A DNA stretch of 58,531 bases from Lactiplantibacillus plajomi (GTDB lineage Bacteria; Bacillota; Bacilli; Lactobacillales; Lactobacillaceae): assembly GCF_005405405.1 (NCBI RefSeq), contig NZ_BJDZ01000017.1, positions 1-58,531 on the forward strand, given 5' to 3'. The notes below the pieces were generated by a model. That model had not been told where the DNA came from. It did not search any database and was given only the letters and a program-made list of their open reading frames with translations. Shown here in pieces: positions 1 to 6,868 of this stretch. Position 1 is the stretch's first letter. Each line of letters begins with the position of its first letter. The position numbers and the translations under genes were made by a program.

Positions 1-99
1 AAGGATACACCTGTTCCCATGTCGAACACAGAAGTTAAGCTTCTTAGCGCCGAGAGTAGTTGGGGGATCGCTCCCTGCGAGGGTAGGACGTTGCCATGC
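1..99 (+). rRNA. rrf: 5S ribosomal RNA, 5'-truncated by the window edge
   Basis: The sequence matches the second 5S copy at 299-415 from its nucleotide 19 onward. It includes the loop around CCCATGTCGAACACAGAAG and the 3' strand of helix I, GTTGCCATGC. The first 18 nt and the rest of the rRNA operon lie outside the window. It is followed within 8 nt by tRNA-Val. Confidence 0.95.
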
Positions 100-106
100 A
101 TTTTTT

Positions 107-179
107 GGAGGATTAGCTCAGTTGGGAGAGCGTCTGCCTTACAAGCAGAGGGTCACAGGTTCGAGCCCTGTATCCTCCA
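107..179 (+). tRNA. tRNA-Val(TAC)
   Basis: Cloverleaf with acceptor GGAGGAT/ATCCTCC, discriminator A179, and anticodon loop CTTACAA giving TAC. It reads GUA and, by wobble, other GUN codons. The CCA end is not encoded. Confidence 0.97.
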
Positions 180-182
180 TTT

Positions 183-255
183 GAGCCGTTAGCTCAGTTG
201 GTAGAGCATCTGACTTTTAATCAGAGGGTCGACAGTTCGAGACTGTCACGGCTCA
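183..255 (+). tRNA. tRNA-Lys(TTT)
   Basis: Acceptor GAGCCGT/ACGGCTC, discriminator A255, anticodon loop CTTTTAA giving TTT. It starts 4 nt after tRNA-Val. CCA is not encoded. Confidence 0.97.
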
Positions 256-272
256 TTAACCGCAAGGTTAAT
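255..272 (+). other. Hairpin with GCAA tetraloop between tRNA-Lys and the second 5S
   Basis: Perfect 7-bp stem ATTAACC/GGTTAAT closed by a GCAA (GNRA-type) tetraloop. Its first base is the Lys discriminator. No T-run follows, so it is not a terminator. It may be a processing signal separating tRNA-Lys from the next 5S, which is inference. Confidence 0.5.
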
Positions 273-298
273 GAAATTGAATATTTTGGTTTCAAAAG

Positions 299-415
299 TG
301 TGGTAACGATGGCAAGAAGGATATACCTGTTCCCATGTCGAACACAGAAGTCAAGCTTCTTAGCGCCGAGAGTAGTTGGGGGATCGCTCCCTGCGAGGGT
401 AGGACGTTGTCATGC
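299..415 (+). rRNA. rrf: 5S ribosomal RNA, complete second copy
   Basis: 117 nt. Helix I can be drawn between TGTGGTAACG at the 5' end and CGTTGTCATG at the 3' end. Two A-U pairs stand where lactobacilli commonly have G-U, so the changes keep pairing. It differs from the partial copy at 1-99 by TATACC for TACACC, GTCAAG for GTTAAG and GTTGTC for GTTGCC. Confidence 0.95.
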
Positions 416-420
416 ATTTT

Positions 421-493
421 GGAGGATTAGCTCAGTTGGGAGAGCGTCTGCCTTACAAGCAGAGGGTCACAGGTTCGAGCCCTGTATCCTCCA
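421..493 (+). tRNA. tRNA-Val(TAC), second copy
   Basis: Identical to the gene at 107-179: acceptor GGAGGAT/ATCCTCC, anticodon TAC, discriminator A, no encoded CCA. Confidence 0.97.
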
Positions 494-496
494 TTT

Positions 497-569
497 GAGC
501 CGTTAGCTCAGTTGGTAGAGCATCTGACTTTTAATCAGAGGGTCGACAGTTCGAGACTGTCACGGCTCA
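497..569 (+). tRNA. tRNA-Lys(TTT), second copy
   Basis: Identical to the gene at 183-255: acceptor GAGCCGT/ACGGCTC, anticodon TTT, discriminator A, no encoded CCA. Confidence 0.97.
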
Positions 570-609
570 TTGTTACGGTTCAAAATTGAATATTAATTCA
601 AAGTTTTTG

Positions 610-638
610 TTGATTTATGTGACTTGGCATGTTATGCT
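610..638 (+). promoter_or_regulatory. Candidate promoter inside the tRNA array
   Basis: TTGATT at 610-615 and TATGCT at 633-638 are separated by 17 bp, in the 92-bp gap before tRNA-Thr, the longest gap in the array. It would let the 15 tRNAs from Thr onward be transcribed independently of the rRNA operon. Inferred from motif and position only. Confidence 0.45.
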
Positions 639-661
639 ATTATAGTTGTGTTAATCGTCAT

Positions 662-734
662 GCCGACTTAGCTCAGCTGGCAGAGCATCTGTCTTGTAAA
701 CAGGGGGTCGGAGGTTCGAATCCTCTAGTCGGCA
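662..734 (+). tRNA. tRNA-Thr(TGT)
   Basis: Acceptor GCCGACT/AGTCGGC, anticodon loop CTTGTAA giving TGT, discriminator A734, no encoded CCA. Confidence 0.97.
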
Positions 735-750
735 TTAACTGAATAATTAT

Positions 751-822
751 GCGGAAGTAGTTCAGTGGTAGAACATCACCTTGCCATGGTGGGGGTCGCG
801 GGTTCGAATCCCGTCTTCCGCT
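751..822 (+). tRNA. tRNA-Gly(GCC)
   Basis: Acceptor GCGGAAG/CTTCCGC, anticodon loop TTGCCAT giving GCC, discriminator T822, as is common in bacterial Gly tRNAs. No encoded CCA. Confidence 0.97.
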
Positions 823-841
823 TAGTACCATCAATAGTGTT

Positions 842-927
842 GCCGGGGTGGCGGAATTGGCAGACGCACAGGACTTAAAATCCTGCGGTTAGTGATAACC
901 GTACCGGTTCGATCCCGGTCCTCGGCA
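842..927 (+). tRNA. tRNA-Leu(TAA)
   Basis: 86 nt with the long variable arm typical of Leu. Acceptor begins GCCGGGG and ends CTCGGC; anticodon loop CTTAAAA gives TAA. Discriminator A927, no encoded CCA. Confidence 0.96.
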
Positions 928-940
928 TTATTATTATGAA

Positions 941-1014
941 GCACCCATAGCGCAATTGGATAGAGTGTCTGACTACGAATCAGAAGGTTGTAGGTTCGAC
1001 TCCTACTGGGTGCA
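941..1014 (+). tRNA. tRNA-Arg(ACG)
   Basis: Acceptor GCACCCA/TGGGTGC. Anticodon loop CTACGAA gives ACG, whose A34 is normally converted to inosine by TadA to read CGU, CGC and CGA. Discriminator A1014, no encoded CCA. Confidence 0.97.
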
Positions 1015-1019
1015 TAGTA

Positions 1020-1093
1020 CGGGAAATAGCTCAGCTTGGTAGAGCACCTGGTTTGGGACCAGGGGGTCGCAGGTTCGAATCCTGTTTTCCCGA
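1020..1093 (+). tRNA. tRNA-Pro(TGG)
   Basis: Acceptor CGGGAAA/TTTCCCG, anticodon loop TTTGGGA giving TGG, discriminator A1093, no encoded CCA. Confidence 0.97.
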
Positions 1094-1121
1094 TTAAATA
1101 ATCATAGATTATTTAGCAGAT

Positions 1122-1195
1122 CGCGGTGTAGCTCAGCTGGCTAGAGCGTCCGGTTCATACCCGGGAGGTCGAGGGTTCGATTCCCCCTGCCGCGA
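1122..1195 (+). tRNA. tRNA-Met(CAT), elongator
   Basis: Acceptor CGCGGTG/TGCCGCG, anticodon loop TTCATAC giving CAT. It lacks the three G-C pairs in the anticodon stem and the C1xA72 mismatch that mark the initiator. The body resembles the Bacillus elongator Met tRNA (GGCGGTG acceptor, TTCATAC loop), so I assign elongator Met rather than Ile2. Confidence 0.78.
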
Positions 1196-1211
1196 TTAGG
1201 AATAAGCGCTT

Positions 1212-1285
1212 GGACCTTTAGCTCAGTTGGTTAGAGCAGACGGCTCATAACCGTCCGGTCGTAGGTTCGAGCCCTACAAGGTCCA
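1212..1285 (+). tRNA. tRNA-Ile2(CAT), lysidine-type
   Basis: Acceptor GGACCTT/AAGGTCC, anticodon loop CTCATAA giving CAT. C4-G69 and C5-G68 resemble bacterial minor Ile tRNAs, in which TilS converts C34 to lysidine so that AUA is read. The assignment rests on recalled similarity to Bacillus and E. coli Ile2. Gene callers often label this gene Met. Confidence 0.75.
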
Positions 1286-1327
1286 TCTACTGATACTAGT
1301 GGACGTGTTCCTAGTTACATCTTACAT

Positions 1328-1417
1328 GGAGGATTACCCAAGTCTGGCTGAAGGGAACGGTCTTGAAAACCGTCAGGTGGGTCAAACCACGCGAGAGTTC
1401 GAATCTCTCATCCTCCT
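1328..1417 (+). tRNA. tRNA-Ser(TGA)
   Basis: 90 nt with a long variable arm. Acceptor GGAGGAT/ATCCTCC, anticodon loop CTTGAAA giving TGA. The discriminator is T1417, whereas the Ser(GCT) gene here has the usual G. No encoded CCA. Confidence 0.95.
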
Positions 1418-1423
1418 TATTAT

Positions 1424-1497
<74 letters not shown>

Positions 1498-1500
1498 TTT

Positions 1501-1575
1501 GGTCCGTTGGTCTAGTTGGTTTAGGACGCCTGCCTGTCACGCAGGAGATCACGAGTTCGAGTCTCGTACGGACCG
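1501..1575 (+). tRNA. tRNA-Asp(GTC)
   Basis: Acceptor GGTCCGT/ACGGACC, anticodon loop CTGTCAC giving GTC. The discriminator G1575 is the usual AspRS identity base. No encoded CCA. Confidence 0.97.
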
Positions 1576-1606
1576 TTTCTACAAAATAAAACTTCATGGC
1601 TACAAT

Positions 1607-1679
1607 GGCTCGGTAGCTCAGTCGGTAGAGCAATGGATTGAAGCTCCATGTGTCGGCGGTTCGATTCCGTCCCGCGCCA
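1607..1679 (+). tRNA. tRNA-Phe(GAA)
   Basis: Anticodon loop TTGAAGC gives GAA; T-stem GGCGG/CCGTC; discriminator A1679; no encoded CCA. The acceptor arms GGCTCGG and CCGCGCC leave a T4xC69 mismatch in the middle of the stem. Confidence 0.93.
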
Positions 1680-1694
1680 TATCTGTGTTCATAT

Positions 1695-1765
1695 GCGGGT
1701 ATAGTTTAGTGGTAAAACCACAGCCTTCCAAGCTGTTGTCGCGAGTCCGATTCTCGTTACCCGCT
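1695..1765 (+). tRNA. tRNA-Gly(TCC)
   Basis: 71 nt. Acceptor GCGGGTA/TACCCGC, anticodon loop CTTCCAA giving TCC, discriminator T1765, no encoded CCA. Confidence 0.97.
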
Positions 1766-1770
1766 TTCAT

Positions 1771-1845
<75 letters not shown>

Positions 1846-1851
1846 TATTTT

Positions 1852-1939
1852 GGAGAAGTACTCAAGTGGCTGAAGAGGCGCCCCTGCTAAGGGTGTAGAT
1901 CGCGAAAGCGGTGCGAGGGTTCGAATCCCTCCTTCTCCG
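1852..1939 (+). tRNA. tRNA-Ser(GCT)
   Basis: 88 nt with a long variable arm. Acceptor GGAGAAG/CTTCTCC, anticodon loop CTGCTAA giving GCT for AGU/AGC codons. Discriminator G1939, no encoded CCA. Confidence 0.96.
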
Positions 1940-1958
1940 TTGTTTTATTTATAAATAT

Positions 1959-2031
1959 GACCCCTTGGTCAAGTGGTTTAAGACACTGCCCTTTCACGGC
2001 AGTAACATGGGTTCGAATCCCGTAGGGGTCA
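1959..2031 (+). tRNA. tRNA-Glu(TTC)
   Basis: Acceptor GACCCCT/AGGGGTC, anticodon loop CTTTCAC giving TTC, discriminator A2031, no encoded CCA. Confidence 0.97.
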
Positions 2032-2040
2032 TTATATTAT

Positions 2041-2114
<74 letters not shown>

Positions 2115-2116
2115 TT

Positions 2117-2191
2117 GGTCCGTTGGTCTAGTTGGTTTAGGACGCCTGCCTGTCACGCAGGAGATCACGAGTTCGAGTCTCGTACGGACCG
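2117..2191 (+). tRNA. tRNA-Asp(GTC), second copy
   Basis: Identical to 1501-1575, anticodon GTC, discriminator G. It is the last tRNA of the array, 15 bp before the terminator. Confidence 0.97.
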
Positions 2192-2206
2192 TTACAGATA
2201 ACGGTT

Positions 2207-2235
2207 GACGCATTCAGTTGAATGCGTCTTTTTTT
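2207..2235 (+). terminator. Rho-independent terminator of the rRNA/tRNA operon
   Basis: Perfect 9-bp stem GACGCATTC/GAATGCGTC with loop AGTT, followed by seven T. It closes the array 15 bp after the last tRNA. Confidence 0.92.
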
Positions 2236-2786
2236 GCGCTAAATCCTCCTACAGCTTGGCGTAATGATCAATTATGGCAAGCATAGGAGGTACGACTGAG
2301 TTCGTCTATCAGCTTAATTGACTATCAAGCGCAATTTTTGCTACCGTATGGGCTGGCTGTGTGATTGGGAGCCAGGTGTCAAAGGTGCTGAGGTGGCTGC
2401 GTAACGGGAGGTCGGCAAGCCAACCATGGTATTTGCGAAATTTTCAACGGAATTAGCTGACGTTATGGTGCATCACCGCCTTAGGGGTACGGATAAGCAG
2501 ATGCGGTATTCTGTCTGCAACGTGTGAGTAAAAGTCGCCATTTGGTAGCGGTCGGTCTAGAAAGCGGTGTTTTGGCGGTAATTTCATCATGGGCATCACT
2601 AATTCAATTGCAGGGTAGAACGTGCGTCAAATGATGAGGGGATGTAGCTATTCGAATAAGCACCCATTGAGCTGGTGGCCTTGTTCGATTCGACGTAAAA
2701 CAAGCTCGAATATAGGTTAACTCAGTGGTATCCTTAAAGTTAAGGTGGTGCGCATTAAAAGGAATCGTTTCACGGGAGGGGTTTTA
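2236..2786. other. Gene-poor stretch, possible decayed sequence
   Basis: No intact gene is recognised in these 551 bp. An inverted repeat lies at 2245-2290: CCTCCTA pairs with TAGGAGG, and inside it GCTTG pairs with CAAGC around a 19-nt loop. On the minus strand, about 45 codons ending near 2340 stay open with plausible coding composition but have no proper start. An old gene may have degraded here, which is inference. Confidence 0.4.
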
Positions 2787-2966
2787 ATGGAACTCAGGAG
2801 ATCAAAAAAAGGTCGGTTAATCGCAGGTGTTTGCGGTGGAATTGCGGAATACTTCGATGTTTCCGTGGTAGCCGTACGCTTAGTTTTCTTCTTTGGTAGT
2901 GGTGTCTTTTTTTGGATCTATTTATTTTTAATGGCTAAAATACCAGAGAATGATTTTCTGGAGTAG
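2787..2966 (+). CDS. PspC-domain small membrane protein
   Basis: 59 residues. The N-terminal half carries the PspC signature (basic KKGRLIAGVCGGIAEYF), followed by one hydrophobic segment at about 28-51. PspC-domain proteins are membrane components linked to envelope-stress responses. In lactobacilli short stand-alone versions are common and their role is not well defined. I chose ATG 2787 because CGGGAGGGG lies 5-13 nt upstream; an upstream in-frame GTG at 2745 has no ribosome site. It is monocistronic and flanked by long gene-poor stretches. Annotation as PspC is firm; the function in this organism is not. Confidence 0.85.
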   Translation: MELRRSKKGRLIAGVCGGIAEYFDVSVVAVRLVFFFGSGVFFWIYLFLMAKIPENDFLE

Positions 2967-3386
2967 TAAAGTGCCTAATCGTAAAACGTGAGCTAGTAGT
3001 TAAGATGACTTGCAGAGTTTCTTACAGCTCTCCAGATAGTGCTTAAAATGACGCGGTGATGCTTTTGACCTAGGTTACGCAAGCTTGATTAGGATGCCGT
3101 ATTGGTTGTTAGTTAGGACGTCGTTGCTGATTGCCAAAAGTTGAGCACTCTCATCATAAGCGACTGAAGTAACTGGGGCGTATGTGGCGCCTGTGGTTAG
3201 CAAAAATGGTTACGAATTATTATAGTTTGTGACCATAAAAATTTAGCACAGTGTGTCGATAGCCTATGCGTAAAACAGTTATCAGGGTAAATAAAAAAAT
3301 GGTACCGAAGAATCTAAACAAGATTTTTCGGTACCACTCTTTTTACAAATTGAGGCGATTGTGCCGCCACTTCTAAAGTAATTAAA
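2967..3386. other. Gene-poor stretch with a coding-like remnant and a terminator
   Basis: No complete gene. On the minus strand a frame of about 43 codons runs from near 3205 to a stop near 3076 with clean coding-like composition (it includes GATYAPVTSVAYDESAQL) but has no ribosome site and is cut by a stop upstream. It could be the C-terminal remnant of a lost gene. The only other structure is the terminator at 3301-3335. Confidence 0.35.
3301..3335 (-). terminator. Bidirectional-type terminator after the HmoB/TRAP-like gene
   Basis: GGTACCGAAGAATCT pairs with AGATTTTTCGGTACC with one mismatch. On the minus strand it is followed by a run of seven T (plus-strand A-run 3293-3299), so it serves the gene at 3387-3887. 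A T-run at 3340-3344 allows weak use on the plus strand. Confidence 0.8.
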
Positions 3387-3887
3387 CTATGATTTTAACG
3401 AGCGCACGAACGTGTAACGACTTTCGTGGTAGTCATAGTCGGAATTAATGTACTTTGCAAACGGCTTGAAGGATTCGCTTCGTAACCAAACCGCGTATTC
3501 TGAGTCACGGTGCCAGTTAGTCACGATAACGAAGCCAGCATCGTTCTTAGTTTCCCGTAAAATACAGAAATGCTTTAAACCGTCGGGACGGTCATAATCG
3601 TGCCGGAAGCCACTAAATTTGGACGCAAATACTTTTTGTTCCTCAGTGGGGAGGTCAACGAAGATGAAACTGGTCATCCCGTGCCAATCTTCCGTTCCTT
3701 TAGCCAGGAGAACGTCATACGTTACGGGACTTGAAAATACGGTTGGTTCACCAGTCAAGTCGAGCAGCATGTAACGATCTTCGGTAGCGTTGGCTTGCAT
3801 TAATAGCAAGTCGCGGTCAGCGTTTTGTTGCTGAACCATGGTTAAAATTTTTCGAGTCCCGAAGGTTGCTGAAACTTTTCCACTCAT
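3387..3887 (-). CDS. HmoB/TRAP-like protein with ABM fold
   Basis: 166 residues from the ATG at 3887, which has AAGGAGTG 6 nt upstream; a GTG three codons earlier overlaps that ribosome site and is less likely. By recalled similarity the N-terminal third (LLLMQANATEDRYML...VFSSPVTYDVL) matches Bacillus HmoB and staphylococcal TRAP. The C-terminal half (residues 90-160) matches the antibiotic-biosynthesis-monooxygenase fold, including a Trp in the VTNWHRDSEYAVW stretch aligned with the conserved Trp of that family. HmoB degrades haem in Bacillus, but the haem-binding residues cannot be confirmed here. A stress-related role is possible. It is a single gene with its own promoter and terminator. 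Confidence 0.7.
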   Translation of the reverse strand: MSGKVSATFGTRKILTMVQQQNADRDLLLMQANATEDRYMLLDLTGEPTVFSSPVTYDVLLAKGTEDWHGMTSFIFVDLPTEEQKVFASKFSGFRHDYDRPDGLKHFCILRETKNDAGFVIVTNWHRDSEYAVWLRSESFKPFAKYINSDYDYHESRYTFVRSLKS

Positions 3888-3917
3888 CTTAATCACTCCT
3901 TAATTATTACAATATAT

Positions 3918-3946
3918 ATTATACGTGTTTTTTAAAGCAAATGAAA
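3918..3946 (-). promoter_or_regulatory. Promoter of the HmoB/TRAP-like gene
   Basis: On the minus strand a consensus TATAAT (3918-3923) lies 17 bp downstream of TTTCAT (3941-3946). The transcript would have a leader of about 25 nt. Confidence 0.6.
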
Positions 3947-4285
3947 ACATGTTTGGTTACGCTGCCAATTTTCAATTTAACAAGTTATTCAACCGGACTT
4001 GCGATGTAAACTAATTAGCACGTTTCCGAGGATCCGACCAATAAATATAAATAATAACAATAAGAATTAGGTTAACCTTCGAACCAACGGAATCATGTGC
4101 CGTTCGTCTGGAACTGGTACCAGTAATAAATAGTTATGATTATAATAAGCATAAAAACGGTTGCTTGCAATCTAATTCCTAACAATTTGCGTTTCAAAGT
4201 CGGCTGAATTTCGATTTATAAAACAGAAAATTAATTATTGTTTATTATTTTACACACGTTTACTAGATATATTTTACAAAACCTA

Positions 4286-4314
4286 TTCACATTTAAAACT
4301 TAAAGGGGTATAAT
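4286..4314 (+). promoter_or_regulatory. Promoter of spx
   Basis: TTCACA at 4286-4291 and consensus TATAAT at 4309-4314 with a 17-bp spacer. The leader is about 45 nt and ends in an AAGGAGG ribosome site. Confidence 0.75.
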
Positions 4315-4365
4315 AAATATTGTTATCAGGGTAGTAACGTTGTCGCTCTCCAAGGAGGAACCCGA

Positions 4366-4764
4366 ATGGTTATTTTATATACCGCACCAAGTTGTACTTC
4401 ATGTCGCAAAGCCAAACTTTGGTTACAAACTCATGATATTGAATTCCGTGAGCGCAACTTATTTACCGAACCACTTTCAATGGACGAAATTAAAAATATC
4501 TTGCGGTTAACGGAAACCGGGACCGAAGAAATTATTTCGACCCGCTCAAAGGCGTTCCAACAACTTAACGTGGATATTGACGATTTATCATTATCACAAC
4601 TTTACGGTTTAATCAGTCGCGATCCTAGTTTGCTCAGACGACCGATCGTGTTGGATGAGAAACGGTTGCAAGTTGGCTATAATGAAGACGAAATTCGGCG
4701 CTTCTTACCACGCAAAATTCGGACAATCGAGCTATTACGGGCGCAGCAATTAGCAAATATCTAA
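4366..4764 (+). CDS. spx: Spx, redox-sensing RNA polymerase-binding regulator
   Basis: 132 residues of the ArsC/Spx thioredoxin-like family. The CxxC redox switch is visible as C10-T-S-C13 in the N-terminal PSCTSCRKA motif. Family knowledge: Spx binds the C-terminal domain of the RNA polymerase alpha subunit, activates thiol-stress genes when the CxxC is oxidised, and is kept low by ClpXP with the adaptor SpxH, which is encoded at 8805-9437. Length matches the family. ATG 4366 has AAGGAGG 8 nt upstream. It stands alone between its own promoter and terminator. Confidence 0.95.
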   Translation: MVILYTAPSCTSCRKAKLWLQTHDIEFRERNLFTEPLSMDEIKNILRLTETGTEEIISTRSKAFQQLNVDIDDLSLSQLYGLISRDPSLLRRPIVLDEKRLQVGYNEDEIRRFLPRKIRTIELLRAQQLANI

Positions 4765-4772
4765 ACCGATGG

Positions 4773-4811
4773 ATTGGCTAGTTAGGTGAACTAATTAGCC
4801 AATTCTTTTAT
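4773..4811 (+). terminator. Terminator of spx
   Basis: 12-bp stem ATTGGCTAGTTA/TAATTAGCCAAT with one G-T pair, followed by a T-rich tract to 4811. Confidence 0.8.
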
Positions 4812-4826
4812 TTTCAGATAGATTAC

Positions 4827-4854
4827 TTTACAATGCGCTGAAATAAGTTAGAAT
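4827..4854 (+). promoter_or_regulatory. Promoter of mecA
   Basis: TTTACA at 4827-4832 and TAGAAT at 4849-4854 with a 16-bp spacer, about 45 bp before the mecA start. Confidence 0.55.
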
Positions 4855-4902
4855 TGTGATAGTGATTATGGCCCTTGACACTTAGAAAGGGGTGGATCTG
4901 CA

Positions 4903-5634
4903 ATGGAGATGGAACGAATCAATGAAGATACGATTCGCGTACTCATCGGCAACGATGATCTCAATGAACGCGGGATTCGCGTTCTGGATTTACTAGGGAA
5001 TCATAAGCAAATTGAAAGTTTCTTTTATAGCATCCTCGAAGAAGTTGATGTTGATCATCAATTCCAAGATAACGATGCCGTGACTTTCCAAGTTTTACCA
5101 AATCGCAACGGACTAGAATTATTTATCAGCAAAAACAGTGAAAACTTACAAGATACGATTGAGAAGGCGACCCAGTCGTCAACCCAATCGGATAATCAAT
5201 CGTCACAAGACGACGTTTCGGATTACTTGAAACGTAAATTGATGCAGACTGACACGGATGACGCGGCTCAGCCTAAGGGGGTCCAATATAATACGACCCG
5301 TGATACGAATGATTTGGATCCGTATATTGAAGATCCGGATACGCCAACTAAGTCGTACGTGCTGCAGTTCAATAGTTTTGAAGACGTGATTGCGTTGGCC
5401 CAGTTCTTCCGGCCGGAGGGAATGGCGTCGAACTTGTATAAGTTCCGTGATCAGTACTACATGGAACTGGTTTTCTTTGTGGATCAGTCTTCTGCGGGCA
5501 CCATTAAGGACGATTTATCAGTCGCGTTAGAATACGCGGATTTAGCAAAAATTACGGCGGACGTTTTACTGGAACACGGTGAAAAAGTCATGTCGAACGC
5601 TGCTCTAGAAACGGTGCGGCATTATTTTAAATAA
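4903..5634 (+). CDS. mecA: MecA, ClpC adaptor protein
   Basis: 243 residues. The N-terminal substrate-binding domain (about 1-80, starting MEMERINEDTIRVLI) and the C-terminal ClpC-binding domain (about 135-243) are joined by a polar Gln/Ser/Asp-rich linker at 85-130. Family knowledge: MecA delivers substrates such as ComK or other regulators to ClpC-ClpP. A ComK target is not evident in this window. Start ATG 4903 has AAAGGGG upstream; an ATG two codons later is an alternative. The gene is monocistronic, followed by a strong terminator, and lies next to spx and coiA as in other Bacilli. Confidence 0.95.
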   Translation: MEMERINEDTIRVLIGNDDLNERGIRVLDLLGNHKQIESFFYSILEEVDVDHQFQDNDAVTFQVLPNRNGLELFISKNSENLQDTIEKATQSSTQSDNQSSQDDVSDYLKRKLMQTDTDDAAQPKGVQYNTTRDTNDLDPYIEDPDTPTKSYVLQFNSFEDVIALAQFFRPEGMASNLYKFRDQYYMELVFFVDQSSAGTIKDDLSVALEYADLAKITADVLLEHGEKVMSNAALETVRHYFK

Positions 5635-5638
5635 TGAT

Positions 5639-5672
5639 AAAAAAATCGTGGTCGTTGGGCCACGATTTTTTT
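5639..5672 (+). terminator. Terminator of mecA
   Basis: Stem AATCGTGG/CCACGATT extended by A/T pairs, then a T-run to 5672. Confidence 0.88.
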
Positions 5673-5713
5673 GTTCCTTTTTACGGAGTTGACCGGTAAA
5701 GGGGGGTGGTCGT

Positions 5714-6790
5714 ATGTTGATTGCAGAAAACCACCAACAACAATTGGTTCGAGCGGAAACCGCACGGCGCTCACAGAATTACCACTGTCCGCAGTGTCAC
5801 GCACCGGTTATTTTAAAACGGGGAACGACGATGATTGCTCACTTTGCCCACCAACCGAGCTTTGACTGTGCGAGTTTTTCAGAGGGCGAAACGGCCGAGC
5901 ATTTGCAGGGAAAACGGCAACTGGCGGCCTGGTTTGCGCGTAGCGGTTACCGGGTGCAATTGGAAGCACCGCTACCAGCGCTTCACCAGCGACCGGATGT
6001 CCTGGTCTTTGGCGTTAACCAGCAGCCGTTGGCAATTGAATTTCAATGCGCCCCCTTATCGGTTCAGCGTTTAGCGGCACGCACGACCGGTTATCGCGAA
6101 CATGGTTACCGGGTCTGGTGGTTATTGGGCCACCCGTACGCCAAGGGGGTGACCCGGCACGGTAAGGCGATTAAGTTTTTACAATTTGCCCAGAACTGGG
6201 GCTATTATATTCCCATTTGGGACGTAACCTGCGGGCGGCTAACGCTTCACTATCAACTGGCTAACGTCGATTTTAAGCCGCTGCGGTCCCGCCAAATACA
6301 GTTTACAAGCCAGGTGGCCGTACAACGGGTTTGGTGCTGGCAGCCCAGTGCGCACGTCATCGTCTCCCCAGTCACGGCAAATAGCGAAGCGGCCATTATG
6401 GCGGGGCGCTTAGGGGCTAATCACCAGCTCAGACAGTTGCAATTAGAATGTTATCAGCACGGGGGCAGTTTACAGCAGTTACCGGCCTGGGTGTGGTCGA
6501 CGCAGGTACGGCCGCCGTTGTTGCGCGGATCGGGGTTCGTTTGGCAACTCGCTATTTTCTTTAAGTTGCGCCGTTGTCCAGTACGAATGAGTTCGTCCCA
6601 GTTGCGTACGTTGTTGATGACGACGTTACGTCCGTTACTCGCGGCCAACGCCTGCCTTTGGCCACCCGCATGTCATTCTGACCAGTTGATCGATGGGGTG
6701 ATTAAAACGTTGGTTGCCTTTGATGTTATTCGTTGGGCCACAGATTCTTGGCAGTTACGCCCGGTGCAAGTTGCTTGGAAAAAGCACTAA
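5714..6790 (+). CDS. coiA: CoiA-family competence nuclease-like protein
   Basis: 358 residues. An N-terminal zinc-finger-like module carries C25, C28, H43, H46 and C52. It is followed by a PD-(D/E)XK nuclease-like core with D95 in RPDVLVF and E109-x-Q111 in IEFQCAPLS. CoiA is a competence-induced protein that promotes recombination during transformation in streptococci. The nuclease activity is predicted from the family fold. The C-terminal half is less conserved. ATG 5714 has AAAGGGGGG upstream. It sits between mecA and pepF, the same position as yjbF in Bacillus subtilis. Base composition resembles the neighbours. Confidence 0.85.
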   Translation: MLIAENHQQQLVRAETARRSQNYHCPQCHAPVILKRGTTMIAHFAHQPSFDCASFSEGETAEHLQGKRQLAAWFARSGYRVQLEAPLPALHQRPDVLVFGVNQQPLAIEFQCAPLSVQRLAARTTGYREHGYRVWWLLGHPYAKGVTRHGKAIKFLQFAQNWGYYIPIWDVTCGRLTLHYQLANVDFKPLRSRQIQFTSQVAVQRVWCWQPSAHVIVSPVTANSEAAIMAGRLGANHQLRQLQLECYQHGGSLQQLPAWVWSTQVRPPLLRGSGFVWQLAIFFKLRRCPVRMSSSQLRTLLMTTLRPLLAANACLWPPACHSDQLIDGVIKTLVAFDVIRWATDSWQLRPVQVAWKKH

Positions 6791-6868
6791 TTTAGAAACA
6801 ATCAGTGCGGCATTCAGGACGGATTGTGGTAACCTAAGTTTATATCAAATTTAACTGGAGGGAATTAC

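Larger units (their letters stand above)
1..569 (+). repeat. Tandem duplication of a 5S-tRNA-Val-tRNA-Lys unit
   Basis: The 5S-Val-Lys order at 1-255 is repeated at 317-569 with an offset of 314-316 bp. The tRNA copies are identical. The 5S copies differ at a few sites, and the T-run between 5S and Val is 6 nt in one copy and 4 nt in the other. Spacers after both Lys genes share an AAATTGAATATT core, so the spacer was probably part of the duplicated unit. Confidence 0.85.
3888..4365. other. AT-rich intergenic region between divergent promoters
   Basis: 478 bp holding two promoters, for the minus-strand gene at 3387 and for spx at 4366. The middle (about 3960-4260) is AT-rich and I see no gene, RNA motif or repeat in it. 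Confidence 0.5.
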
